Shown here: positions 1-11,289 of the stretch, piece by piece | Numbering within the stretch: position 1 is the stretch's first letter | How the letters are laid out: every line of letters starts with the position of its first letter | Assembly (NCBI GenBank): GCA_023213315.1 | Contig: JAKCPI010026206.1 | Coordinates: forward strand, 371,669-435,668 | Direction: 5' to 3' | Length of the DNA: 64,000 nt | DNA from: Euborellia annulipes | Lineage: Eukaryota; Arthropoda; Insecta; Dermaptera; Anisolabididae | The notes under the pieces: generated by a model | What the model was told of the DNA's origin: nothing | What the model saw: the letters and a program-made list of their open reading frames with translations, nothing else | Databases searched by the model: none | Translations under genes and position numbers: made by a program

Positions 1-83
1 CGTCTGACCCCTGCTTCTCCGAGAAATTTTAAAATAATCCTCAACCATTGTTTGACACGGGCCCTCCACCAAATCATTTGTTT

Positions 84-126
84 GCACTGATGATGACTAG
101 GCGTAATGCCAGTCGAAATATTTGCC
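84..126 (+). ncRNA. Hammerhead ribozyme motif (type I, tiny stem III)
   Basis: Seen: core CTGATGA at 86-92, one extra T, stem II GACT/AGTC closed by a GGC/GCC loop stem, then GAAA at 115-118 followed by TA, T and T. Stem I can form from GCA just before the core and TGC just after the predicted cleavage position. The A-U pair after GAA plus the 2-nt TA is the whole of stem III. This order (stem I, CUGANGA, stem II, GAAA, stem III, NUH) is that of a hammerhead. Known: Penelope-like retroelements of animals carry such minimal hammerheads. Activity is inferred; the extra T before stem II is shared by the other copies in the window. Confidence 0.6.
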
Positions 127-186
127 AATTAAAGATGATGTGAGAGGGTCCATCAATTGCTGGTTTTTATTCTCCAGTTCTTTCCT

Positions 187-208
187 ATATATATATATAT
201 ATATATAT
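187..208. repeat. (TA)n microsatellite
   Basis: A run of alternating TA. Other such runs are at 9,717-9,732, 26,539-26,600 and 56,149-56,176. Confidence 0.9.
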
Positions 209-598
209 CTAGCATTAGTTGTTAATAATGAATTAGATAATAAATCTCTCTTCAGTTATTAATGTTAAAAGAAAAATATTTATATTTTGTTACCATAGCA
301 ACCATTTTGAGAAAGTAAAAATTGGCTAAAAGAGATATGATTTTTACTTTCTCTTTGAATTAAAATGATTTTTTTCTTTAAAAATCCCATTTAAAATAAT
401 TTTATAATAATTCATATTCTTTCTAATAGAAATAATTTGGATCTTTGCCAATTATATATTAGTATAGGATTCCGCCCCCACCCCACCTCCCCCCCACTCT
501 CGGAGGCTCTAGCTCGAAGGTGGCACGCCATTGGCTATCTAATCCCATAGAGCAGCTGGAATTCGAGTTTAAATGCTAAGTCAATGGGAAAAGTATCC

Positions 599-633
599 TT
601 TATATTCAATGGGAAGGCGAGAGAGAGTTCAGT
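599..633 (+). promoter_or_regulatory. Core promoter: TATA-like box and initiator
   Basis: A TTTATATT box begins at 599 and an arthropod-type initiator TCAGT lies at 629-633, so the predicted start A (631) is about 30 nt downstream of the box. An inverted CCAAT (ATTGG) sits at 530-534 in a locally GC-richer stretch. The arrangement predicts a plus-strand transcript that starts near 631 and supplies the exons that follow. Confidence 0.5.
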
Positions 634-1559
634 AGAGTGGGGGCAGTGATAAGGGAAGCACCTTCCGTGTTAATCGTGTCCATCATCCTTAATTTGCACC
701 ATGGCGTCGCTTGGAGCAGACGTGCCCAATCTGAGCTCCTGAAAAAAATTCGCGTTTCTTCTAAACTTTTAGGACTTTTAAGGTAAATTTCATTTCTCCT
801 CTTTCATTAATACTTGGTTTATTATTTTAAATATTAGAAATATAAATACCTCCACAAAAAATTATTATTATATATAAACGTAGTTGTGATTTTATAAAAA
901 TGTATTCATAGAGTGTGGGAATATAACGAAATATTTATATATATGGAGGTGGTTCGAAGATTGTTTCTAGGCAATAAGTGCATTAATTTTTTTAATTTAA
1001 TAACATAAATAAATAAAATATTTAAAGACAAATAATAAAGTAGAGTAAATTGATTTGGCCCACTCTGCTAGACTGTCTTGCAAGGGTCAGTATGCAAGTC
1101 AGGACAAGTTTGTTGGTCAAACCTGATATAGGCTAATACACCAAAGCACAGGAATATCCTTGCAGTTTATATCTAAATCTTTTCATTCAACTGGATGACT
1201 TGTTTCTCGTATTTTTTCATTTAAATTTAACTAGCTTCGTCGCCCGTCTCCGGTGGGCTCCTAGTCATGCAAATTTCGTCCTCCTGGGCCCTTAGTTATA
1301 TTGAGTTTACGAGTTTAATAGAGAGAGAGATACCTAACAAGGGCCCGCGCGTGGCGGCCTCTTTCTTAATCAGTGCCTCAACAATTACTTCACTTTTTAC
1401 TTTCTCGTATAAATATACAAGCCCAAACGATTAAGTCCATCGAATGGACAGATCCGAATCGAGCTTGATGATACTTTAACTTAGAAGTGAGCTTAGATAT
1501 TTTTGCCCTCGGTTTCAGTAAAGTCAAGCGAATTCAAGTTACTAGAAATAAGACTCATT

Positions 1560-1745
1560 AGGGAGGGGGGGGGGCGCCCCCAAAAGGCTCTTGGCCCTTC
1601 TCCAGAAAGCTTCCTGCCCCAAGAAAAATAGACAAAATATGGGGATTTCCAGGCCGCCCGGAGGATAGCTGGTCCCATAGCCCCTCCAGCTAGGATGGCT
1701 GGTCCCATGGGCCCCCAGCCAAATTCTCTAGTTACGCCCATGCTC
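1560..1745. repeat. Dispersed repeat end, related to 35,755-35,895
   Basis: This GC-rich piece (gccccaagaaaaat, tggtcccat, agttacgcccatg) reappears at 35,755-35,895 as part of another element. The end CATGGGCGTAACTAG resembles the right end of the hAT-like element that finishes at 25,863. The open frame read through it on the minus strand is repeat-derived. Confidence 0.6.
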
Positions 1746-1849
1746 ATTACTTTTTATATATTCATCAAATGATAATTTTTTAATATATTTTTTCATTTTA
1801 ATTTCATTTAGGCTTACTTGAAATATCAACCTAAATATTTTTTTCATTC

Positions 1850-2415
1850 GACATAAATAGAAATTTTCTTTGCAAATTCTTGATATCGGTTGATATTCTA
1901 AAAGTTGTTCTTTTTTTCAGATTCGTATTTCTCCGGTGCATTTGGAATTTTTTAACTGAATTCTGCAGGGACCTTCACTGCCCCGAAGGGTAAGTACAAT
2001 ATTTCATAGTTTAGTAACACAAACACCCCCTCCACCCCTTCACATTTACACACAAATGCATCTAAATATTATAAAAATATGGTGTGACTGGTAGCACAGA
2101 AGTCATCTTTTAAAAAACCCATACACACATCTACATACAGGGCCAAATGCATTTACACATGCATATTAAGGATTTTTTTCTAAACATTAACAAATGGGCC
2201 TAATATTTTTTTTATTTCATATAGATTACTTTAAATTAACATTTTATTTTCAAATTCTTTTGATATCTTTTGATAAAAGTTGTTCTCTTTTTCAGATTTG
2301 TGTTTGTGTGTTAGTGCTAGTGCTAGTGCCAGTGCAAGAGGACTTTGAAGCTGAGGAGCTGAGCGCAACGACTGCATGCAGCTTCGAGTGACCTTCAGTG
2401 CCCCGAGAGGTAAAT
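1850..2415 (+). repeat. Tandem duplicated exon with flanking intron
   Basis: The stretch 1,850-1,995 and the stretch 2,205-2,415 are related. Both have a similar intron part (AAATTCTT, TGATATC and AAAGTTGTTC motifs before a T-run and CAG), an exon starting ATTyGTrTTT and ending ACCTTCAsTGCCCCGArrG, and a GTAA donor followed by ATATTTCATA. The second copy carries an inserted GTGCTAGTGCTAGTGCCAGTG run. This is a classic exon duplication, as found with mutually exclusive exons. Confidence 0.55.
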
Positions 2416-2562
2416 ATTTCATATTCTGGTGGTAACATGCACCCTCTCACCCACCCTCCCACACATACATACATAAATATAAATACATAAATCTAAGAAA
2501 ATAATATCTTTTTCTAAAGAATTTTTTTCTTTTCTTTACAGAACTCCGAGAGGGTATCAAAG

Positions 2563-4390
2563 GTAATAATTGCATGGTGCAAGAATTTTGAAGGGGGTAG
2601 ATTAGATTAGCTTTTTTTAGGATGTTGTTTTTTTTCAGCTGACCCCAAATAGAATTAGCTCTTTTTTAATATCAATTAATAATTAATTTTTTTAAAATAG
2701 ATAATTTTCATAAATAATCGTATTAATGAATATATTAAAAATAAAATAATTTTCACTTCTAATTAATTTGCATTTTAAAATTTTCATTTCTAATTTCTTC
2801 TAAATTGAATTAAAATTTAGATTTTATTATAAAAGTTTTCAAAAATTTGATATAAATTTTTATAAAAAATTTTTGCTAAAAATTTAACTTAATTTATTTT
2901 TTATTTTAATAAAAATTAGATTAGACTTCCTCCACACCTGCATCGGGGGAGGGGATGTCTCTCTCTCCTGCACCAAGGGACATCATCAGCTTGGTACCTA
3001 AAACTTAAGGTGTGATTTATATACGAATACAAATGTATTCACTTTTTTGTTTCTATAATTTGAAAATTCATTTTCACACCTTAATTGTAGTTTATTAGTT
3101 TAAATATAGAGGGCGGGAGGGATGCACCATGCCGACGATAGGGATTTTATTTTTGAACTTGCAGCTACTGCTCATGAAGCTAATAGAGGAGAAATCAACG
3201 AGAATATTCTTCAATTTGGGCATCTGTTGGAGATCGTCTTTTTATGAAGCAAAGGGAGTCTGGTATGTTTTCGTATCTTTGAGGTGGCTCTATGGGTAAA
3301 CGAGGCTCAGGGAGGGATGTCGTTTTTCCAGGGCTAGCCTGGATGTAAATAACGCATACCCTTAAGGCCAGGGACAGGCCCGAGGGCCCCGCCGATCTGA
3401 TGGTGGGGACCGGGTATATACAATTACAATTCGTTCGTATCTTTAATTAGGCTAGGTAGGATCTCTTTCAGCCCCCTGGTCTCTCGTTTACTCCTAATCC
3501 AAAAAAACATGTTCATTTTCATTGGTAAGATTTCTTCAAACAATTATAAATCACAATTCTTTTTTGAAATTTCGAATATTCTTTTTCAAATAATAAAAAG
3601 AATTGTTCGTGAAGTATATTATTTTCGCTTGAATTATTTCCGCATTTTGTTTTTGTTTTATTTTAAAGAAAAAGAAGTCTTCAAGATTAGGTATTACGTG
3701 AAATTTTTAATAGTAAGTAAATTTCATCAACAATAATTAAAATAAAATGAACAAAACTAATTTTATATTTTTCAGATGACGTGTATTACCTTGACGTTCT
3801 TGTTTTCTTGGTTAAACTTATTTAATAATACAAATGAAGGCGTATCATTATCATCTATTGGTATCTACTCATCGAATTTTGTTGTTTTGGAGCTTTTAAT
3901 ATACACAGTAAGTAAATACAAATTAAAGGAATCTTCTTGAAAGTTGCCCTTTGAGAGTTAGCTACGCCACTGTTTATTTGAATTTGTGGTGGATGATCAA
4001 ATTTGAAGATTTTTTCTATTAAATTTCTTACAACCGCGAACTCATTTTTTTAAATGAATTTTTTTATTTTATAAAGTGAAGTGAAGTGCAAATAAAATAA
4101 TGAAGTCTTAAGAAGATTAATTTTGAAATCAACTAAATTTCTAAAGTATGTACATTTTCATTAAGTGATAAAATCAAAATATGAAACTAATATTATTTTT
4201 TTTTTTTAGGTAAAGGTGAGGTTAGGTGGGCTATGAGGGGAGGAGGAGGCCCAAAAGAAGAAAAAACAATCTTTCACAACGAATTTTCAATTAAAATATC
4301 TGTCTGAAGATTTCTTCAGACACCCGGCTTACGGTGCAAATTTTTTTTGAAATTTCGCATATTTCTTTTAATGCCAATAATAAAAAGAAT
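2563..4390. other. Mostly AT-rich sequence with transposon scraps
   Basis: Low-complexity AT sequence fills most of this. At 3,131-3,246 a short plus-strand frame is open with a protein-like composition (ELAATAHEANRGEINENILQ is part of it) and stops at TGA; I do not recognise it and suspect a transposon remnant. At 3,300-3,430 lies a GC-rich scrap with GGGCC and CCCGAGGG. No gene is supported. Confidence 0.4.
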
Positions 4391-4411
4391 ACTTTTTTAC
4401 TTCCTCTAACC

Positions 4412-5485
4412 TATATATATGTTAATATATAGAAAGAAGGTATTGTATTAATGTCAAAAATTCGATGTCGAGATTTTGATGGATATACATGTTTTGAGGT
4501 CCCCTGGATCCAAAAACAAAAGTTTTTCCCAACATGGTCTGTCTGTGTTCAATTTAAAGCATCAACAAATTGAGCCAGGAGGTTGGCATTTTATATTTAA
4601 GTTCGGTACACCCCTGGCTCGTAACACGAAGCTCTTAAACAAAATAGGCCAAAAAGTACTAGTTCTTTACTTATGTACTTTCTCAGTTTTTTTCTATTTT
4701 TTCAAAATTCGCTCCAACGATTTTGATTAAAATTCATAAATCAATTCTTTTTAGATGCTCTTTAAAATGTATATTCTCATTTTGTCCTTGAAATCTTTTG
4801 AGGCACACTTCACTCTTGTACTTCATAAGAAAAATAGAAGAAATGGTTTCCATGGTAGCAAAATATAAATAATTTTCTATGTTTATATATTTTATATCTT
4901 GAATTCTATCCTGCTGTCGGAAACTATATCGACACAAAAAAATCTGGTGTGACAAGTAGGGCTGGACGGTAATGGATTTTCATTACCGACCTCGATAATG
5001 AAAAAAAAACCGGTTTTTCTCGAAAGTCGGTAAAAATTTTTTACCGCCCGCGGAACCAAAGTTTGCCGCCGCGGAACATTTTTTTTTTTTTGCGGAACCA
5101 AAATTTTTCCCAGGCCGAAAAAATATTTTACCTTTTTTTTAGAGAGCCAATTTTTTGCCGAAACATTTTTTTTTCCCTGCGGTACCAAAATTTTTCCCTG
5201 CCCGGAAAAATATTTTACCTTTTTTTTAGAGAGCCAATTTTTGCCGAAACATTTTTTTCCCCCGCGGTATGCCAATTTTTTGCCGAAACATTTTTTTCCC
5301 CCGCGGAACCAAAATTTTATTAGAGGTTCGTTACCGCGTTTTCGGTAAAAAATTTTTACCGGTTTTTACCGGTAAACCGGTTTACCGTCCAGCCCTAGTG
5401 ACAAGTACAAAACACAATTTTCTATTACCGAAGGTAAGAGAAAGTTGTGCGCTGTGCGACCATCACACCAGATTTTTTCCATTAT
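4412..5485 (+). repeat. Dispersed repeat family A, interrupted copy
   Basis: Hallmarks are a left end with TATATATA...AGAAAG, then GATGTCGAGATTTTGATGG, GTTTTGAGGTCCCCTGG, CTGTCTGTG, a central CGATTTTGATTAAAATTCA, and a right end with TCTGGTGTGACAAG and a small hairpin ending CACACCAGATTTTT. Other copies or pieces lie at 10,895-11,050, 11,290-11,725, 29,600-30,260 (minus), 32,390-33,020, 33,655-34,260 (minus), 46,575-47,025 (minus) and 57,365-57,500. I cannot place the family in a known superfamily. A hAT-type element has split this copy. Confidence 0.7.
4957..5397. mobile_element. Non-autonomous hAT-type element with 8-bp target duplication
   Basis: Terminal inverted repeats TAGGGCTGGACGGTAA and TTACCGTCCAGCCCTA bound the element. 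The same 8 bp, GTGACAAG, stand at 4,949-4,956 and 5,398-5,405, and the uninterrupted family A copy at 11,665 has this word only once. Eight-base duplications and a TAG-type end fit the hAT superfamily. Inside are near-direct repeats of about 70-120 bp (CCAAAATTTTTCCC, TATTTTACCTTTTTTT, AGAGAGCCAATTTTT). There is no transposase, so it must have been moved in trans. The open frames on both strands here are inside the element. Confidence 0.85.
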
Positions 5486-5537
5486 CTTGTTCTAATAAAT
5501 TAAATAGATAAATAAATTAAAATTAAGTAAAACTTAC

Positions 5538-5717
5538 AATCGCTACGCATGCCCATCAGGAGGCATTTCTGTAGCCGGCAATATTGGCATCGGTTGCGAT
5601 GGTGTTTAGTCACCTCACAATTTTTATTCCCACGGCATTGATATCCTAATTGTTTTCTAATAGATCTCTTAAAAAATCCTTTACATCCTTCACAGCTGAT
5701 TGCACCATAATGCCGAC
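5538..5717 (-). CDS. Hr78: Nuclear receptor DNA-binding domain exon (HR78/NR2C-D type)
   Basis: This exon reads on the minus strand from an acceptor at 5,717 (ATTTCAG before it) to a donor at 5,538 (GTAAGT after it). It completes the first zinc finger and supplies the whole second one. Visible are the P-box [11 protein letters not shown], the second-finger cysteines in C-x5-C-x9-C-x2-C spacing (CRGNKNC then CQYC), and the end [11 protein letters not shown]. The first base joins the G left by the exon at 7,746, giving [15 protein letters not shown]-box and finger text fit the HR78/TR2-TR4 group of orphan receptors, which bind AGGTCA repeats in the nucleus. The exon ends in phase 1, and the next exon is expected left of the window; the ligand-binding domain is not seen. 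HR78 is the best guess, not a proof of orthology. Confidence 0.85.
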
Positions 5718-5827
5718 CTGAAATATAAGAATATGAGAATTGTGATATTAGTAATAAAAACTAGTCAATACATAAAAGTTAAATAAGAGAAGAGGATGAC
5801 GCCAATCGTTGAGCTTTTGATTAATGA

Positions 5828-5893
5828 TTAAACACTCTTTATTAAGAACGTTTCGACTGGGATCCACCCTGACATGTTCAGTCCTCAAAGAGT
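5828..5893 (-). ncRNA. Degenerate hammerhead-like motif
   Basis: Read on the minus strand: CTCTTT, GGACTGAACATGTC, a GGG/CCC hairpin, then AGTCGAAACG and an outer AAAGAG that pairs with the first CTCTTT. The core has C where hammerheads need G (CTGAACA), so it is probably inactive. It belongs to the same sequence family as the better copies elsewhere. Confidence 0.4.
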
Positions 5894-6283
5894 ATATTTT
5901 CATTTTTATACAAAAAAAAAAAAAAAAAAAAATAGAGTTGTCATTGTTATATTAAAACAGCGTATTTGCATTTTTGCCAAGTGAATATAATTTTCTTAAA
6001 AATACCCACAATACCTAATCAAGATCAGTGATACCCAAAGTGGTCTATATCGACCCCAAGGAAACCATGGGAACGAAAAAAAGAATCCGAGGTCTGTGAG
6101 ATGTAAAGGGAGGCCCACGATAGTTGCCAATCTTCTAATTAAAAAAGAAACAAACGAAATCATTAACCGAGCAGATTTAACATTAAATCTCACTAAAATG
6201 AAACCAAATTTTGAAAATTTAAAGCACCAGGTTCATCTCTTCCACTAAACGATTTCATTTTCATTAATTTTAATATATATATA

Positions 6284-6811
6284 TATATGGGTGAATATAC
6301 GCTATTTTAATTTTATTAGTCCATAGAAAAAATTTATGTTTAACTAATTATATAATTGTTACTGTATTCTTAAGTAATAAAGAATATTGTGTTTTATTTG
6401 GCCCATATAGTCAATTCACGATAATTTTGGGTATTAATAGTTTAAAATAGTTATAAATGTAAACTCCCTGGCTGTCCCATTACTAGTTTTTATACTAGTT
6501 ATGTTCGACGTTCATTTATTAACTTGGCATAATATTTTTTAGTATAATTATATTTATACATAAATAAACACAAAAACATAATTAATAAAAATATTTGTTA
6601 TTATTAAAAAAAAATACTTATTTTAACGTCACGTAACAATAATGTCACCCTCCCCTGGCGAAATTAAAAGATTAAAATTATCATAAAAACTCTAATATTA
6701 CAGATACAAAAATAATGTCAACTAGGGAAATAATGAATATTAAATTGAAGAGTTTTTTTTGTTTGTTTTGGGACATATAAAATTCAAATAGCGTATTTTC
6801 ACCCATATATA
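6284..6811. mobile_element. MITE with about 23-bp terminal inverted repeats
   Basis: Left end ATGGGTGAATATACGCTATT and right end AATAGCGTATTTTCACCCAT are inverted copies about 530 bp apart. The interior is AT-rich with no coding sign. The superfamily is not determined. Confidence 0.6.
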
Positions 6812-7745
6812 AATTGAAGTGTGATTTTTATTTTTTTTTTCTACACCTCATTAGAGTTAGACATCAGTCAAAACACATTTGAAGCTGATAAATTTTCAAA
6901 AATTCTATATTAGCTAAACAGGGGGTCTACTCAAAACCGAAAAACATGCCAGCTGGTCTACGAGAGAAAAAAGTTTGGGGACCTCTGATCAACATGATCA
7001 ATAATTGACTGCATTCTCTTCCCTTATTCAACATATCAGCTACAGCCACGATTTACTATCAAACTTAAAATTAAAAAAAAAACTTTAAAAAAATCTGATG
7101 TCCAAAAATGCTCTGAAATATAAAAGCATAATTTTTTAAGAAAATTTCTTTTATTTATATTATCAATTACCATCATGAAGTGATCAAGAGGAAAACTAGT
7201 GATTTTTAATTTAATTATATACTGGTCTACACTAAAATATTTTAATAAAAATCATAATTCATGTGAAACTTGGGTCTTAACACGAAAAACTAAGTGTTCA
7301 CATATATCCAGTAGCGGAAACCTTCGAGAGTATATATATATATTGCAAATAGAAGAGAAAAAAAATGAATTCCTTTTATTTGGGACACCACTGGACCAGT
7401 CTGATTTTTTCCGATTAAGCGAATATCCCAATAAAAAGAATTTACTTTGTGCTTGTTTAAAATTAACAACTGTACTTATTTCTATATTTTGTATGAGAAA
7501 AAGTCAATTGAAAAAAAGAACATCATGAGAATTTCTGGATAGAGTCAAGCAGATAAGATTTCTGGATAGAGTCAAGCAGATAAGTATGTAAAATTTGAAA
7601 CGAATCCATCATAAACACATTTTGTAGTATATAACAGATATTTGGAGTATTTTTTAGTCCAATTGTTTAATTGACTTTTTAGATATGCCTTAGGTGATCC
7701 TCTTAAAAAAAATATATTGGAATAAATAAAAAAAAGAAGGCAAAC

Positions 7746-7843
7746 CTGAAGCGCGATCTCCACAAACTACACAAAGTTCCACAGCGAGGCATAAGCTTCG
7801 TACTTTATCTTGCATCAAATCAGAATTTAAATCCATGTTCCCT
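7746..7843 (-). CDS. Hr78: First coding exon of the HR78-like nuclear receptor
   Basis: The exon follows a T-run and TAG acceptor at 7,844. Its ATG at 7,836-7,834 opens MDLNSDLMQDKVRSLCLAVE, followed by LCVVCGDRASG, the first half of a C4 zinc finger (C-x2-C). It ends in phase 1 before a GTTTGC donor, which is weaker than usual but joins exactly to the next exon to restore CGDRASGRHYG. A 7-nt leader before the ATG and the acceptor show that at least one 5' untranslated exon lies further right; I could not locate it. The N-terminal A/B region is thus only about 22 residues, short for a receptor, though alternative first exons may exist. Confidence 0.8.
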
Positions 7844-7939
7844 CTAAAAAAAATTGTAATACAAATTGTTAAATTCATAATTTATAAACATTATCGGAAG
7901 TTTAAATATGAATGAAAGTGTTTATCTTAAGGCCAAATA

Positions 7940-8150
7940 GGGGTACTGTGAGTATCTAAGTTAAATCAATCTCATGTGATTATTTCATTGTTTATTTTTT
8001 AATGTGAAAAGTTTTTATTGAAAAATTGTATGTTTTTAACTTAGAATAGAATTACAATAAAAATTTCCATCGTCTTTTATAAAAACAATGAAATAATCAC
8101 ATGAGTAAATGAATGGTTGTGCTTTAACTTAAGTACTCACTGTTCTCTGC
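7940..8150. repeat. Short inverted-repeat element
   Basis: TCATGTGATTATTTCATTG at 7,972 is inverted at 8,086 (CAATGAAATAATCACATGA), with outer arms GTACTGTGAGTATCTAAGTT and AACTTAAGTACTCACTGTT. This is a MITE-like foldback in the spacer between the SRPK and nuclear receptor genes. Confidence 0.55.
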
Positions 8151-10130
8151 ACAATATGAATTTTCCAGACTAGTGTAATTTTGATTCTAATAGTGAGTGA
8201 TTTTGCTGGGAGAATGGATTAATCTCTTCTCTAAAAATGGCTTGAAAGAGACTAAAAGTCTAAGGATTAAGTTTAGATATTTATATTAAAATTTCTTGAA
8301 ACAGAAACAAAACAGTATAAAAATGTATTGACTACCTTTATTTTAAGTTTTTTTTTATTCATAAATAAGAAATCGGATGATTTTTTATCTTAATTCTTTG
8401 AATAAATAAATAATTAAGAAAAATGCAATCCTTTTTGTAGATGACCAATGTGAGAAAATAAACAAAAATTTTTGAAGTTTAAACTTGATAAGATAAGAGC
8501 ACGTGTTTATACAAACAGCATAACAAAACATCAAACAGCATGTGATAATGGTAAAGAGGGTTGTAAAGGTGAAGTGATAACTACAGAAATATTCTCACCC
8601 CCCTCCCACTGCCACTACCTTCACCCTGAGCAAATTTTTCACAGGAAAAATTTGGGGACTAGTTTTTTAAAATTATTAAATGCTGATAATTAATAATAAA
8701 AAATAAATGTCTAATGTTTTGGTTGATCATTTTTGTTCATTTGGGGGTTTAAATTTGCATTTGTTGCTCATTTCAGCCAGGGATAGTCCCTTGAGATAGT
8801 AGTTCTCCTAAATGCGCACAAAATTAGATGAATTTGCGCTTGACATGACGTAGATGGATGTGACATCATATCAAGTGAGCATATTTTATAGCAATTAGTT
8901 CCAGTGGTTATTAGAAAATAGGCTGAGAAAATTGTAAATAAACAAACCACTTATTATTTAGTTTACACCATCCAACTTGGGAAGTCAGTTGTTCCATAAT
9001 TGGTTAAAAGTTTCTTGAGATTTCAAATGTTCCAACCCAAAGTCAATTTTAAATAATATCTGAAACAAAAAAAAAAAAAAAAAATTATAATTTTATAATA
9101 TCAAATTTTTTTAAATATTAATAAGAATATAAAACAATTTCATAAAATATGAAAAAAATTAATTAATTAAAGATGTCGAAATTCTAGAGTTTAACTTATT
9201 AAAAAAATTAATTAAACTCACATAAAATTTAAAAAAATCTATTTAAAATTTTTAAATTCACTTAATATATGAAAATCTTTTTTCTTTTTAATAAACAAAT
9301 ATATAGAATATAATATTTTCCAAGATAGATTAAGAAGCGTGTCCTCTAAATTATTGTTTATTTAATAATCTAGAGAATTTTTTTATTTCTTTATTATGTA
9401 AATTTAAAACACGATTGTGTTTTGCTTCAGTGTTAATTTCATTTATATCATTGTTTTAGATATTATTTTTTCTTTAGATTCTCTAAATGAATAAGAATTG
9501 ATAATAAATTGAGAATTAAAAAAAAAAATAACTTGTAAGGTGAGAAGGTGAAAGTTCATGACCTTCTTTGACACTCACCTCGCATATGACATCGAAATCT
9601 CCAAATTTTATATTTATTTTTAAATTCAATTATTTTAATTGATTTTAGCTATACATTTTTATAAAATATTAAATTATATATTTTTTATAAATATATATTT
9701 TTTTATAAATAATTCATATATATATATATATTTATATTTATCAAAACATACGTATATTAATTCAAATATAAAAGTTTTTTCAGACGTGTAAGAAATATAG
9801 GTTGCTGTTTATTTACAAGTATAAAATTTGAAAATTTATTAAATAAAATAAAATTTGCACTTATTATATATTAGTTGGTTAAAACAAATAAATTGAGGCA
9901 CAAGTGATAAATAATACGTCATTAATGAACAGGTGATGCCAACTCCTAGAGAAGTAAAAACAAAAAAAAACTAACAAGGGCTCTGCGAAATTCTTTCTTA
10001 AAATTGTTATTTAATTCCATTCTAGAATCATATATTAAAATATTAAATAAATCTATTTGTCTGCTGATTCAGATAAATTTAAATAATTATATTGTTGTTT
10101 CAAATCATCATTAAATAATTATGTCAATGT
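8151..10130. other. AT-rich spacer, nothing recognised
   Basis: This stretch between the nuclear receptor and the 3' end of the SRPK gene is low-complexity AT sequence with poly(A) runs. It should hold the 5' untranslated exon and promoter of the receptor gene, but I cannot pick them out. Confidence 0.4.
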
Positions 10131-10137
10131 CATTTAG

Positions 10138-10845
10138 GCAGAGCCGCACACAGAGGAGGGCAAGGGGAAAATCCCCGGGCCGTTTAAACTTGAATCATAA
10201 AGAAAAAGATTAAATAAAAATATTTTCTAAGATATCAAATTTGAAGGATGAGTTTGTACTTGATTGGGCAAAAGTTGCGCACCCTGGAGTAGTACCAGGA
10301 CCACGTTTTCGCGGCGGGCGGACTACCTTTATCCTAGGTCGCCGGCCCAATAAACACAAAATCTCGCATTTATTATACTAATGAAATTAAAATTTCATTG
10401 ACACGAAAAGTTCTTAATTTAATTAGTATAACAAGCGGATGCAAGATTTTGTGTTTATTGGGCCGGCGACCTAGGATAAAGGTAGTCCGCCCGCCGCGAA
10501 AACGAGGAGGTCCTGGTTAGACTCCAGGGGGCGCAATTTTTGCACCATCAATCACAAACTCATCTCGCATATTTGTAATCTTAAACAATATATTGACTGG
10601 CTTATTTACAGTCTATATGAGAATTGTTTGAAAAAATTCCATCTCCTTTCAAAGAAAGCTCAACCTAGTTAAAAATAGTTTAATTAAAATTTTCCCTCTA
10701 AGGGGCCAAGCCATGTTAAAATGTTTTTTCACTATAAAGAGCCCATATCCGAATTTAAACTTTTAAAGGGTTGGAGAGGGTCCGTATTTATAGCCCAGGG
10801 GCCGATAAGGCCCTTGGCGGCCCTGCCTATGATTTAATAAAGAAA
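10138..10845. mobile_element. Probable hAT-like element with nested inverted SINE pair
   Basis: The left end CAGAGCCGCACACAGAGG and the right end GGCGGCCCTG look like hAT termini of the CAGNGCCG kind. No matching 8-bp target duplication could be found, so the borders are tentative. A foldback built from two tRNA-like units (10,262-10,562) is nested inside. Confidence 0.4.
10262..10562. repeat. Inverted pair of tRNA-derived SINE-like units
   Basis: The right unit (plus strand) reads GGCGACCTAGGATAAAGGTAG, then CCGCCGCGAAAACGAGG, then GGTCCTGGTTAGACTCC, as in a tRNA D-arm, anticodon region and T-arm; the last part is a near B-box. The left unit is the same on the minus strand. Pieces of this family lie at 36,985-37,080 (GGTCCTGGTTCAAGTCC) and 50,285-50,405 (minus). 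About 90 bp of AT-rich spacer separates the arms. Confidence 0.6.
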
Positions 10846-11289
10846 CATTAGCCCTGCCCAAGAGCGGATCCAGACGAGTTTCTCGGAATGGGGGTGGGGG
10901 TTATCTGGTGTGACTGATCGCACAACACACAATTTTTTCTTACTTTCGGTAACTTAAAGGTGCATTCTGTACTTGTTTACCAGAATATATATACAAATCA
11001 AATTTTTAAGTATTAAAATAAATAAATAAATAAATAAAAAACAAGATTATTTTTTCCCTTTATTGAAAAAATCTCAATCACCACTATATACCGTATAATA
11101 ACATCGTGAAAATTTCTCTCTGTGTCAGCAGAATGATTAAGATATTGAATTAGAAAGCCAATTTATTTATACGAGAAATATGAATATAAAAAACATGTAT
11201 ATAAACATCTGAAAAAAAAGACATCAGAGTTGCTAGGAGTACAGTATCTATATATAAAATAATTAATGTCTCAATACTCTCCATTTATA

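Larger units (their letters stand above)
631..2562 (+). ncRNA. Spliced transcript, probably non-coding or 5' UTR
   Basis: I infer four exons: 631-782 (ends AAG before GTAAAT), 1921-1989 (after a T-run and CAG; ends before GTAAGT), 2296-2409 (after a T-run and CAG; ends before GTAAAT) and a 21-nt microexon 2542-2562 (after TTTACAG; ends before GTAATA). The only well-placed ATG, at 701 in a CACC context, opens a 13-codon frame (MASLGADVPNLSS) that stops at 742. Exon 2 has stops in every frame. So this is either a long non-coding RNA or the 5' leader of a protein whose coding exons I cannot see. It would run antisense inside the predicted long intron of the nuclear receptor gene. Splice sites look good; the transcript itself is unproven. 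Confidence 0.4.

Noticed and set aside
2946..2997. Minus-strand mini-exon (TKLMMSLGAGERDIPSPDAG) that could follow the nuclear receptor exon in phase
   Set aside because: The acceptor and phase fit, but the text does not resemble the conserved hinge that follows this DNA-binding domain, so I did not annotate it.
5050..5330. Near-direct repeats considered as a CRISPR-like array
   Set aside because: Repeats are long, few and unequal, lie inside a hAT element, and the genome is eukaryotic.
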